Made by a program: the position numbers and the translations under genes
Shown: piece after piece, positions 1-7,657 of the stretch
Layout of the letters: each line of letters begins with the position of its first letter
How positions within the stretch are numbered: position 1 is the stretch's first letter
The notes under the pieces: generated by a model
Database searches by the model: none
Seen by the model: only the letters and a program-made list of their open reading frames with translations
Told to the model about the DNA's origin: nothing
From: Paludibacteraceae bacterium
GTDB lineage: Bacteria; Bacteroidota; Bacteroidia; Bacteroidales; Paludibacteraceae
Length of the DNA stretch: 64,000 nt
Assembly (NCBI GenBank): GCA_024405875.1
Contig: JAKSOA010000007.1
Location: forward strand, 27,863 to 91,862
Direction of reading: 5' to 3'

Positions 1-1
1 C

Positions 2-1309
2 CATAATATTCCGCTTATGGATATTATTGAGCAGTATGGTACACCTCTGAGAATCACTTATTTACCACGTATTACACAACAGATTCAGAAAGCCCGTCGT
101 ATGTTTAATGTTGCTATGGCTAAGGTTGACTATAATGCTGATTATCACTACTGCTACTGCACCAAGAGTTCCCACTTCTCATTTGTAATGGAAGAGGTTT
201 TGAAGAATGGAGTAAATATAGAAACTTCATCGGCTTTTGATATAAATTTGATAGAAAGTTTGTATGAATCGGGTACATTTAAGAAAGATAACTTTATAAT
301 TTGTAACGGATTTAAGAGACCTCAATATATAGAAAATATACAACATCTTATAAATGAGGGTTTTGAGAACCTTGTTGCCATACTTGACAATAAATTTGAA
401 CTTGACTTGCTGCTAAACGGAATGGACAAGAAGTTCAAAGTGGGCATAAGGATAGCATCAGAGGAGGAACCTAAATTTGATTTCTATACTTCAAGATTGG
501 GAATCCGCTATAATGATATTCTGCCTTACTATTATGAGAAAATAAAGGATAACCCACACACAGAACTTAAAATGCTTCATTTCTTTATAAATACAGGTAT
601 TAAGGATACTGCGTACTATTGGAATGAACTTAGCAAGGCTGTTGAACTCTATTGTGAACTCAAGAAGATTTGCCCTGAACTTGATTCTCTTGACATCGGG
701 GGAGGTTTCCCAATAGCCACTCATCTTGACCATAACTATGAATATGAGTATATGGCAGAGGAGATTGTGGCTCTTATAAAGAATATCTGTCAGCAGAATA
801 ATGTGCCTGAACCTAATATTTTTACAGAGTTTGGCTCATATACAGTGGGTGAGAGCGGTGCGATTCTTTACAGCATTGTAAACCAAAAGCAACAGAATGA
901 CCGTGAGAGTTGGGATATGATAGACAGTTCTTTCATTACCACGCTTCCTGATACTTGGGCTATCAACCAACGATACATACTTTTTGCCATAAATAATTGG
1001 GATAAGGAGTATCAGCGTGTATATCTTGGCGGTCTTACTTGCGATAGTGAGGATTTCTATAGTGCTGGTCATAATAATGCCATATTCCTGCCTAAAATAA
1101 ACACTAACGATGAACAGCCGCAGTACATAGGTCTGTTCCATACAGGCGCTTACCAGGAGGCTTTGGCAGGTTTTGGCGGCATTCAGCACTGCCTGATACC
1201 GTCACCTAAACACGTTGTTATTGATGTTGATGAGAATGGGGAGTATTATACCAAACTCTTTGCTAAAGAGCAGAGTTATAAGTCAATGCTAAAGATACTT
1301 GGATACTAA
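2..1309 (+). CDS. speA: Biosynthetic arginine decarboxylase, 5' end outside window
   Basis: PLP enzyme that decarboxylates arginine to agmatine, the first step of putrescine synthesis. The frame stays open to the left edge (residues HNIPL precede the first ATG at 17), and relatives in this phylum carry an N-terminal segment before that point, so ATG 17 is probably internal and the true start lies outside the window. The fold is that of the ornithine/arginine/DAP decarboxylases: the segment YCTKSSH near residue 50 carries the likely PLP lysine, followed by the LDIGGGFP phosphate-binding glycine loop and the GESGA segment. The neighbouring agmatinase supports arginine decarboxylase over carboxynorspermidine decarboxylase, which is the main alternative. 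Confidence 0.8.
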   Translation, partial: HNIPLMDIIEQYGTPLRITYLPRITQQIQKARRMFNVAMAKVDYNADYHYCYCTKSSHFSFVMEEVLKNGVNIETSSAFDINLIESLYESGTFKKDNFIICNGFKRPQYIENIQHLINEGFENLVAILDNKFELDLLLNGMDKKFKVGIRIASEEEPKFDFYTSRLGIRYNDILPYYYEKIKDNPHTELKMLHFFINTGIKDTAYYWNELSKAVELYCELKKICPELDSLDIGGGFPIATHLDHNYEYEYMAEEIVALIKNICQQNNVPEPNIFTEFGSYTVGESGAILYSIVNQKQQNDRESWDMIDSSFITTLPDTWAINQRYILFAINNWDKEYQRVYLGGLTCDSEDFYSAGHNNAIFLPKINTNDEQPQYIGLFHTGAYQEALAGFGGIQHCLIPSPKHVVIDVDENGEYYTKLFAKEQSYKSMLKILGY

Positions 1310-1330
1310 ATATCGGTGATGCGATGATTT

Positions 1331-1370
1331 GGTGATGCGGTGATTCGAATAACCGTATCACCGCATCACC
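1331..1370. repeat. 14-bp inverted repeat between speA and speB
   Basis: Perfect 14-bp arms, GGTGATGCGGTGAT and its reverse complement, flank a 12-nt loop. Further partial copies of the unit (gtgatgcg, ccgcataa) lie on both sides, so the gap is built from one short motif in both orientations. There is no T-run, so it is not a standard terminator. The right arm recurs exactly at 48827-48840, at the start of the large secreted-protein gene. Confidence 0.8.
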
Positions 1371-1395
1371 GCATAACCGCATAACCGTTCACATT

Positions 1396-2241
1396 ATGTT
1401 TGGAGATTTTGACAATAAATACAGAGATTACGCAAAGGCAAAGTTTGCCATTCTGCCTGTTCCGTATGATAAGACAAGCACTTGGGTGAAGGGTGCTGAT
1501 AAAGGCCCCGATGCCTTTCTTGAAGCATCGTTTGCCCTTGAGAACTACGATGTTGAGACAGAGACAGAGGCTTACAAGGCAGGTATAGCCACATTAAAGC
1601 CTGTTTTGGAAGATAGGACACCTGAACTGCTGTGCAGTGCCGTTGAGCGTGAGACAGCAAAACTACTCGCTGATGGTAAGTTCCCTATTATGATAGGCGG
1701 TAACCACACCTGTTCAATAGGCTCCATCAGAGCGATGTCTTCCCGATACAAGAATTTGACCATATTGCAACTTGACGCTCACTCAGATTTGCGTCCTGAA
1801 TATGAGGGTACTGAACTTAACCACGCTTGCGTAATGTACCAGGCACAGAGACTTTGCCCTATAACACAGGTTGGCATACGCAGCCAATGTGTAGAGGAGT
1901 TGCCATACGTTAAAAAGGAGCGTACATTTTATGCTCATAATATATTTGATAACAATAATTGGCAGAGCAAGGCTATTGATACGCTGTCAGAAAATGTATA
2001 TGTAACCATAGATTTAGATGTGTTTGACCCATCTGTATTGCCATCTACAGGCACTCCGGAGCCAGGTGGACTTACATACTATCAGGTGTTGCATTTCCTG
2101 CGTAGTGTTATTAAAGAGCGTAATGTTGTAGGTTTTGATATAGTGGAACTATGCCCGAACCCCACAGACAAGGCATCAGACTACCTTGCCGCAAGATTAT
2201 GCTACCAACTTATGACGTATAAATTGAAAGTTGAAAGTTAA
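1396..2241 (+). CDS. speB: Agmatinase
   Basis: Hydrolyses agmatine to putrescine and urea and completes the route begun by the upstream arginine decarboxylase. The 281-aa protein has the full ureohydrolase metal set: GGNHT (first Mn-ligand histidine), LDAHSD (Asp-His-Asp) and DLDVFDPS (two Asp) with the family PEPGG segment after it. Length is normal for the arginase/agmatinase family. The 86-bp gap to speA and shared strand suggest co-transcription, with an inverted repeat between them. Agmatinase rather than arginase or formiminoglutamase is inferred from the neighbour. Confidence 0.88.
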   Translation: MFGDFDNKYRDYAKAKFAILPVPYDKTSTWVKGADKGPDAFLEASFALENYDVETETEAYKAGIATLKPVLEDRTPELLCSAVERETAKLLADGKFPIMIGGNHTCSIGSIRAMSSRYKNLTILQLDAHSDLRPEYEGTELNHACVMYQAQRLCPITQVGIRSQCVEELPYVKKERTFYAHNIFDNNNWQSKAIDTLSENVYVTIDLDVFDPSVLPSTGTPEPGGLTYYQVLHFLRSVIKERNVVGFDIVELCPNPTDKASDYLAARLCYQLMTYKLKVES

Positions 2242-2249
2242 TTACATTT

Positions 2250-2276
2250 CGTCATCCTGAGCGTAGCGAAGGATCT
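2250..2276 (+). repeat. Interspersed intergenic repeat, copy 1
   Basis: The block GTCATCCTGAGCGTAGCGAA followed by GGATCT lies in the short gap before ung. A related block in the opposite orientation, TCATTTTGAGCGAAGCGA followed by AAAATCT, is upstream of groS at 10909-10933. The match over the core GAGCG(T/A)AGCGAA points to a dispersed intergenic repeat family rather than a site specific to either gene. Confidence 0.6.
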
Positions 2277-2298
2277 CATAATGTAAGCAGTATTATTT

Positions 2299-2961
2299 AT
2301 GGACGTAAAAATTGAGTCATCGTGGAAAGAGGTTCTGCAACCGGAATTTGACAAGCCCTATTTTAAGGAGTTGACAGATTTTGTGCGAGCAGAGTATGCC
2401 ACACGCACAATATATCCCCCTGCGGGCAAGATTTTCAATGCGTTCAATTCCTGCCCATTCTCTGCTGTCAGGGTGGTCATAATAGGGCAGGACCCATATC
2501 ACGAGCCAGGTCAGGCACACGGACTATGCTTCTCAGTAAATGACGGAGTGCAGTTTCCGCCGTCACTACAAAATATATTTAAGGAAATATCTACAGAATA
2601 TGGTACCCCGATACCTGTAAGCGGTAATTTACAGCGATGGGCAGACCAAGGCGTACTGCTGCTGAACGCCACACTCACTGTTCGTGAACACGCCGCAGGC
2701 TCACATCAGGGTAAAGGTTGGGAAACCTTTACAGATGCCGTAATAAAAACCATTTCAGACCAGAAAAGTGGGGTTGTGTTCCTGCTATGGGGTAGTTACG
2801 CCATCAGCAAGTCAAAATTCATTGACACCACAAAACACTGCGTCCTCACATCACCACACCCGTCACCCCTCTCATCGTATCGTGGCTTCTTTGGCAACAA
2901 CCACTTCATAAAGGCCAATCAATATCTTTCTTCTATTGGCAAACCGCAAATTCAGTGGTGA
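2299..2961 (+). CDS. ung: Uracil-DNA glycosylase, family 1
   Basis: Removes uracil from DNA at the start of base excision repair. Family-1 UNG motifs are all present: the water-activating loop GQDPYH at residues 63-68 with catalytic Asp65, the uracil-binding LLLNATLTV segment, and the DNA-intercalation loop HPSPLS near residue 187. At 220 aa it is a full-length enzyme. The start at MDVKIESSW fits the family N-terminus. It is convergent with the metallophosphoesterase, with 15 bp between the stops. Confidence 0.96.
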   Translation: MDVKIESSWKEVLQPEFDKPYFKELTDFVRAEYATRTIYPPAGKIFNAFNSCPFSAVRVVIIGQDPYHEPGQAHGLCFSVNDGVQFPPSLQNIFKEISTEYGTPIPVSGNLQRWADQGVLLLNATLTVREHAAGSHQGKGWETFTDAVIKTISDQKSGVVFLLWGSYAISKSKFIDTTKHCVLTSPHPSPLSSYRGFFGNNHFIKANQYLSSIGKPQIQW

Positions 2962-2976
2962 GTAAGATTCAGGTGG

Positions 2977-3732
2977 CTATGGGTATATTTCCTGCAGTTC
3001 CATAATATCAAGCATTGTGAACATAATGCCGTCGATTTCACTATGCCAAGATTGGTGGAAATGTCCGTAAAACCATCTTTTTACGGGGGAATTGTGAGTT
3101 TTGAGATAATTATAGATTTTATCCATTACCAATCTTTCTTCATCACAATCTTTTAATAAATTTGGGTCTTGTAATGACCACGATGCAAGACCGTTTTTAC
3201 TTTGCAATTCGCAAAAAGATGGAGCGGTATGCGTTACAACAATGTCAATTTGCACACCATTGCTTGTAATATCATTTAATGCAGCCTCGTTATATATGGG
3301 CATCTCATTTGTCCAGTAATATTGTTTTCCGGTGGTTCTAGCCATTGCTTGCAATCGCCACTGCCTATCAATACTTATTGCACCGCCTACACACAACACA
3401 TTATGGTTGCAAGCCTCTATTATAGAGTAATCAGGTATCGTTTGCCAGCGGTTGTTCTTTATCAATTGGTTTTGAAAGTATGCCGGGTCATCGTGGTTTC
3501 CTCTGACCATTGCAATCCAAACATTATTTTGGTTCAGCCTTTTTGAAATGCGTCTGTATATTATGTCATAGTATGTTGGTTTCTCAAAACCAAAACCGCA
3601 GTCTCCCGCCACAATAACAAGAGTGTCGTGCATATCATATTGCATACAGATTTTGAACACCAACGATTCAAAATCGCCGTGTACATCTCCGCAACATACT
3701 ATTTGCTTGGCTTCAGGATATGAGAACTTCAT
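2977..3732 (-). CDS. Calcineurin-like metallophosphoesterase
   Basis: Predicted dinuclear-metal phosphoesterase; the substrate cannot be read from sequence. Motifs in order are GDVHGD, GDCGFGF, GNHDD, a THTAP histidine and the C-terminal GHFH, matching the calcineurin-like fold. The reading frame continues upstream to 3780, but the ATG at 3732 (MKFSYPEAKQIVCCGDVHG) puts the first beta strand at the usual distance from the start, so the extra 16 residues are probably not translated. It lies at the edge of the accessory island and has no obvious operon partner. Confidence 0.85.
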   Translation of the reverse strand: MKFSYPEAKQIVCCGDVHGDFESLVFKICMQYDMHDTLVIVAGDCGFGFEKPTYYDIIYRRISKRLNQNNVWIAMVRGNHDDPAYFQNQLIKNNRWQTIPDYSIIEACNHNVLCVGGAISIDRQWRLQAMARTTGKQYYWTNEMPIYNEAALNDITSNGVQIDIVVTHTAPSFCELQSKNGLASWSLQDPNLLKDCDEERLVMDKIYNYLKTHNSPVKRWFYGHFHQSWHSEIDGIMFTMLDIMELQEIYP

Positions 3733-3903
3733 AAGGAAAGTGCGTATTGTTCGCTGTTCGCGATATGAGAACAATAACAAAGATAATAAAAAATATCAGT
3801 ATAAAATTTATTTTGAAAAATTATTACATTGTTCTTTGAATTGCCAAAAAAAATTGCTAAATTTGAAATATAAAAGTTAAAAGATTTGTTTGAGAGTTTG
3901 GGG

Positions 3904-4009
3904 ACCAGAGACGGACAAACACAAATAGATGTCCGTCTTGAGGAGGAGACAGTTGGTTGTCGCAAAATTTGCGACAACCATTCAGCACGGTGCTATAATA
4001 TCTGGTTAA
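3904..4009 (+). pseudogene. RhuM-family remnant with internal deletion
   Basis: One frame reads DGQTQIDVRLEEETV, matching the RhuM N-terminus (compare DGTIKVDVLFQDETV in the intact gene at 4641). One base out of frame it then reads VVAKFATTIQHGAI, which matches VCRNFRHTTQHGAV in the intact gene. About 35 codons between the two blocks are missing, and a stop follows within four codons (TAA at 4007). The palindrome GGTTGTCGCAAA-A-TTTGCGACAACC sits exactly on the VVAKFATT codons. Confidence 0.65.
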
Positions 4010-4139
4010 ATGCTATGCCATAAACAACAGATTGGTGGCACAAAAATATGAGGAAGTAGCCTAACACCGTACCGAAGAAAAAGATACTATAGTAAAAGTA
4101 GTTGTGAATCTAATAAACAAAGATAACAAGTGACACATA

Positions 4140-4226
4140 TTTGTGCAACAACCTGTTGCCCAAATTGTGTCGACAGTGTCAACACAATTGCAATGGTCTA
4201 ATTTTATGGAAGTTAAGCTAATTTAA
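4140..4226 (+). pseudogene. Possible DUF1016 (YhcG-type PD-(D/E)XK nuclease) fragment
   Basis: The frame reads QIVSTVSTQLQWSNFMEV before a stop. This resembles the conserved 'IVSTLSxQLxWSHFVEL' segment of the DUF1016 N-terminal domain, a family often found inside type I restriction-modification loci. Only about 28 codons survive, with no start and no catalytic domain. The match is from memory, so treat it as a lead. Confidence 0.45.
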
Positions 4227-4336
4227 TGACACATAAAAATGTTACATATCGTCCGTTAGGGGAGTGTGTCAGATTAGTTGATGAACTTGATAAAGAAGTG
4301 GTATGTGCAAAATTTGCACATATGGGTATATATTAG
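4226..4336 (+). pseudogene. HsdS-like N-terminus joined to a RhuM fragment
   Basis: A 36-codon frame starts MTHKNVTYRPLGECVRLVD, resembling the N-terminus of type I specificity subunits (YxxLGDYIxLVDxRN). It continues as ELDKEVVCAKFAHMG, which resembles the RhuM segment around VCRNFRHT, and then stops. The join looks like a recombination junction between two genes. The palindrome TATGTGCAAA-A-TTTGCACATA (4302-4322) covers the VCAKFAHM codons. Confidence 0.5.
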
Positions 4337-4357
4337 CCAAATAAAATAATATAGATT

Positions 4358-4399
4358 ATGAACTCAGAAAAAGGATTTGTGTACATACTTGATAAATAA
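4358..4399 (+). pseudogene. Possible start of a GIY-YIG-type protein, truncated
   Basis: Thirteen codons, MNSEKGFVYILDK, then a stop. The opening resembles the KGYVYILTN start of the GIY-YIG/T5orf172 proteins that also live in restriction-modification loci. It is too short for confidence and is reported because it fits the other fragments around it. Confidence 0.25.
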
Positions 4400-4587
4400 A
4401 GATAAAAAAGAGTTGACTACATTTTGTAGTCAACTGAAAATGACAGTGATTCTATTGTGAAGCAACTATCCGAAAATTTGAGATAGTTCAAGTTGGAGAA
4501 GGAGGGTAGTGAGTTGGTTAGTGCTACTACCCAACTGAGATTTGTAAGAAAATTGTAAAACATTGACAAACCGCAATAATTGTTACA

Positions 4588-4633
4588 TTTATTAAAAGAT
4601 GATGATACTGTAAATGATACTGTAAACTAGAAA
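4588..4633 (+). repeat. Direct repeat upstream of rhuM, partner at 7618-7657
   Basis: The block TTTATTAAAAGATGATGATA followed by CTGTAAA precedes the RhuM gene and recurs at 7618-7657 before the Fic gene, each time ending CTGTAAACTAGAAA a few bases from the start codon. The copy here carries an extra 12-bp tandem unit (GATACTGTAAAT). In one frame it reads LLKDDDTVN then stop, so it may be the 3' end of a lost gene that was duplicated, and it now serves as the leader of both genes. Confidence 0.7.
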
Positions 4634-4640
4634 GTAAAAA

Positions 4641-5681
4641 ATGAAACAAAACGAATCTAACATACAATTATCATCTAATGATGAGATGCTGATTTACCAA
4701 TCTCAGGATGGTACAATTAAGGTTGATGTGTTGTTTCAAGATGAAACAGTATGGCTTACACAAGAACAAATGGCAATGCTGTTTGGGAAGGGAAGAACTA
4801 CCATCACAGAGCATATCCGCAATATTTTTGAAGAGGGTGAATTACAGGAAACTATGGTATGTCGGAATTTCCGACATACCACTCAACATGGTGCTGTATA
4901 TGGTATGACCCAAACGAGGGATGTGAAATATTACAATCTTGATGTCATAATTTCTGTAGGGTATAGAGTGAAATCCCATCAGGGTACTCAGTTCAGAATC
5001 TGGGCTACGCAGAGGTTACGTGATTATATAATTAAGGGAGTGGCGTTGAATGACGAGCGTTTCAAGAAAGGTGGCTCTATGAACTATTTCAAACAGTTGC
5101 TGGAGCGCATAAGAGAAATTAGACTGTCGGAGCGTGTGTTCTATCAGCAGATTAAGGATATATATGCCACAAGCATTGATTATAATCCGTCAGATGAAAT
5201 GACTTTGCAATTTTTCAAAGAGGTTCAGAACAAATTACTTTGGGCTGTTAGCGGAAAAACTGCCGCAGAGCTAATATATTATAGGGCTAATGCGTCTCTT
5301 CCTATGATGGGATTAACATCTACAGAGAATAATGGTAAGGTGTTGAAGTCTGACATAGTTGTAGGAAAAAACTATTTGAAAGAAGAGGAAATAGGTATTC
5401 TTAAACTTATAGTTGAACAATATCTTGCTTTTGCAGAGGCTCAGGCTATGGCTCATGTGCCAATGTATATGAAAGATTGGATTGAGCGTTTGAAGATGGT
5501 TCTTACTATGAATCAGAAGTCAATTCTTGAGGATTCAGGAAAAATCTCACATCAACTTGCCTTGCAAAAAGCAGAACAGGAATACATTAAGTATAAAAAC
5601 GCAGAACTGGAGAAAGAACATTTAGAGAGTATAAAGGAATTAGATGCTGATATAAAGAGGTTACAACAACAGCAATTATGA
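4641..5681 (+). CDS. RhuM-family virulence/defence-associated protein
   Basis: Intact 346-aa RhuM-type protein (COG3943 family). Visible blocks are IKVDVLFQDETVWLTQEQMAMLF (split here as IKVDVLFQDETVW and LTQEQMAMLF, an HTH-like DNA-binding start), GRTTITEHIRNIF, the KYYNLDVIISVGYRVKS core at about residues 97-113, and GTQFRIWATQRLRDYI. The C-terminus from about residue 300 is a charged coiled coil. The molecular function of the family is not established; members travel with type I restriction-modification genes. Residues 73-80 (VCRNFRHT) are encoded by a perfect DNA palindrome. Confidence 0.85.
   Translation: MKQNESNIQLSSNDEMLIYQSQDGTIKVDVLFQDETVWLTQEQMAMLFGKGRTTITEHIRNIFEEGELQETMVCRNFRHTTQHGAVYGMTQTRDVKYYNLDVIISVGYRVKSHQGTQFRIWATQRLRDYIIKGVALNDERFKKGGSMNYFKQLLERIREIRLSERVFYQQIKDIYATSIDYNPSDEMTLQFFKEVQNKLLWAVSGKTAAELIYYRANASLPMMGLTSTENNGKVLKSDIVVGKNYLKEEEIGILKLIVEQYLAFAEAQAMAHVPMYMKDWIERLKMVLTMNQKSILEDSGKISHQLALQKAEQEYIKYKNAELEKEHLESIKELDADIKRLQQQQL
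4855..4881. repeat. Perfect palindrome inside the RhuM coding sequence
   Basis: Thirteen-bp arms, TGGTATGTCGGAA and TTCCGACATACCA, flank a single T. It encodes VCRNFRHT. The debris upstream holds two palindromes at the homologous codons with different sequence but the same geometry (VVAKFATT and VCAKFAHM), so both arms have changed together. Confidence 0.9.
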
Positions 5682-5752
5682 ATAGTTCAGGCAAACTATA
5701 AGAATGCCCCAAAATGGTGTTATCCGGATAAGAATTTATAATAAATGTATAT

Positions 5753-7576
5753 ATGGACAAACAAAAGTACAACAACTATCCACTGACTATCAGCCAAATA
5801 TTAGGTTTAATTGAGGCAAATGATATTGCCATACCAGAGATACAACGTCCGTTTGTATGGCGTAAGGCACAGGTGAGAGATTTGATGGATTCTCTTTACA
5901 AAGGTTACCCTACTGGATATATCATTATATGGAAAAATCCTGCCGTTAAGCTGAAAAATGGTCAAATGTCGGAAGGTAAGAAAGTGCTTATTGACGGGCA
6001 ACAGCGCATTACGGCACTTATGACTGCTATAGCAGGCAAGAGTATTGTGTTTAGTGATTATAGTGAAGGGCGTGTGAAAATAGCGTTTGATCCGTTTGCT
6101 GCTCTTTCAGGTAGTCCCGATGCTGAGATTTTTGCGGTGCAAACACCTGCTCATATCAAAAGTAAACGTTGGATACCTGATATAGCAGAAATATTCAATG
6201 ATAAGTTCAATGCTTTTTCATTTATTCCTAAATATGTTGCAGATAACCCTGATATGAATCAGTATGAGTTAAACAAAATTATTGAAGGTTTAAGAAATTT
6301 GCAACATTGTAATATAGGGGTAATTGAATTGGATGCAAGTTTGGATATTGACATTGTTACAGATATTTTTATTCGTATCAATTCCAAAGGTACAGCCCTT
6401 AGTCAGGGAGACTTTGTAATGTCTAAAATTGCTGCTGACGAAATTCATGGTGGTAATGCTCTGCGTAAAGTTATTGATTATTTTTCGCATCTTTGTAAAG
6501 ATGGAACTTTCTTTAACAAAATTCACGAGAAAGATGCTGCCTTTGCTACCACGGAATACATTAATATGCTTCGTTGGTTAAAAGATGACAAGGAAACTGT
6601 ATATGATCCTGAGTGTGATGATGTATTGCGTGTTGCATTTATGCACAAGTGTAAACGTGCGAAACTATCTGATTTAGTAGCTCTGCTTTCCGGACGTGAT
6701 TTTGAAACAAAAGAGTACAAAGAAGAAATTGTTGAACAGACTTATGAAGAAATCAAATCGGGAGTAAAAAATGTAATTAGTGAATATAATTTTACTCAAT
6801 TTATGTTGGCTATTCGTTCTGCAGGATTTATCTCTAAAAAACTTGTAAATTCTGTTATGGCAATAGATTTTGCTTATGCAGTTTATTTGATACTTCAAGA
6901 AACAAAAGAAGTATCAGTAGATGAAATCAAGAGTTTGGTACAACGCTGGTATGTGCTTTCGGTGCTTACAGGACGTTATAGTTCTTCACCAGAATCAGCT
7001 TTTGCAAAGGATATTCGTCAAATAGGCGAAAATGGTGTAAAAACGACTTTGAAATCTATAGAAGATGCTAGTTTGTCAGATAATTTCTGGAATATACAAT
7101 TAAATCAAAATTTGACATTTGTATCAACCATTAATCCAACTTATCAGGTGTTTTTAGCGGCACAAATTTTCTTCAAAAAACATTCGTTATTATCGCATAT
7201 TCCTATTAGTGAAATGGTGAATTTGGGTGGTGATATTCATCATATTTTTCCAAAGAAATATTTAGTGGATAATGGATATGAGAAAAATCAGTATAATCAA
7301 GTTGCCAATTATGCGTATTTAGATACACCAATTAATATAAAAATAGGCAAGAAGGCACCAAATGAATATCTCCCAGAAGCATTGGCTGAAGTTATGAAAC
7401 AATCAGAAGTATCGTTCAAGTCAATTAAATCAGAAGAGGAATTCAAAAAGAATTTGAATGACAACTGTATTCCAATTGAAATCTTGCAAATGGATTATAA
7501 GCGGTATGAAGAATTTCTTGATATGCGTCGTCAAAGAATGACATCATTAATACGGGAATATTACTATAGTCTCTAA
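5753..7576 (+). CDS. DUF262-HNH protein, GmrSD-like type IV restriction enzyme
   Basis: A 607-aa protein with two parts. The N-terminal DUF262 domain begins YPLTISQILGLI and carries the hallmark IDGQQR motif (Asp at residue 81), linked to nucleotide-driven activity in GmrSD-like enzymes. The C-terminal part has an HNH-type site, DIHHIFPKKYL (His at about 496-497), followed by asparagines in NYAYLDTPINIKIG, as in DUF1524. In GmrSD these halves act together to cleave modified DNA; here they are in one polypeptide. The target is unknown. The gene lies 71 bp after rhuM on the same strand, in a defence-type island. Confidence 0.8.
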   Translation: MDKQKYNNYPLTISQILGLIEANDIAIPEIQRPFVWRKAQVRDLMDSLYKGYPTGYIIIWKNPAVKLKNGQMSEGKKVLIDGQQRITALMTAIAGKSIVFSDYSEGRVKIAFDPFAALSGSPDAEIFAVQTPAHIKSKRWIPDIAEIFNDKFNAFSFIPKYVADNPDMNQYELNKIIEGLRNLQHCNIGVIELDASLDIDIVTDIFIRINSKGTALSQGDFVMSKIAADEIHGGNALRKVIDYFSHLCKDGTFFNKIHEKDAAFATTEYINMLRWLKDDKETVYDPECDDVLRVAFMHKCKRAKLSDLVALLSGRDFETKEYKEEIVEQTYEEIKSGVKNVISEYNFTQFMLAIRSAGFISKKLVNSVMAIDFAYAVYLILQETKEVSVDEIKSLVQRWYVLSVLTGRYSSSPESAFAKDIRQIGENGVKTTLKSIEDASLSDNFWNIQLNQNLTFVSTINPTYQVFLAAQIFFKKHSLLSHIPISEMVNLGGDIHHIFPKKYLVDNGYEKNQYNQVANYAYLDTPINIKIGKKAPNEYLPEALAEVMKQSEVSFKSIKSEEEFKKNLNDNCIPIEILQMDYKRYEEFLDMRRQRMTSLIREYYYSL

Positions 7577-7617
7577 TTATGGTAATGTAGTCATTCACAG
7601 GTGATTGATTTGTTTCG

Positions 7618-7657
7618 TTTATTAAAAGATGATGATACTGTAAACTAGAAAATAAAT
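7618..7657 (+). repeat. Direct repeat upstream of fic, partner at 4588-4633
   Basis: Second copy of the AT-rich leader, again ending CTGTAAACTAGAAA just before the start codon. It lacks the 12-bp internal duplication of the first copy. Confidence 0.7.

Larger units (their letters stand above)
3781..4640. other. Gene graveyard: fragments of a restriction-modification type locus
   Basis: About 860 bp without an intact gene, but not random sequence. Translated fragments resemble families that often accompany type I restriction-modification loci in this phylum: RhuM, DUF1016/YhcG, an HsdS N-terminus and perhaps a GIY-YIG protein. They are short, out of frame with each other and broken by stops. 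Up to five palindromes of about 21-25 nt (3955-3979, 4302-4322, 4411-4435, 4464-4488 and, imperfectly, around 4136-4182) are scattered through it. The assignments rest on remembered family consensus and need a search. Confidence 0.55.

Noticed and set aside
3729-3977. Minus-strand 82-codon frame overlapping the phosphoesterase start and gene debris
   Set aside because: No family match and it overlaps the RhuM fragment; it looks like chance.
4411-4435. Palindrome AGTTGACTACA / TGTAGTCAACT as a transcription terminator
   Set aside because: There is no T-run on either strand and no gene ends before it; it is more likely another RhuM-type palindrome in the debris.
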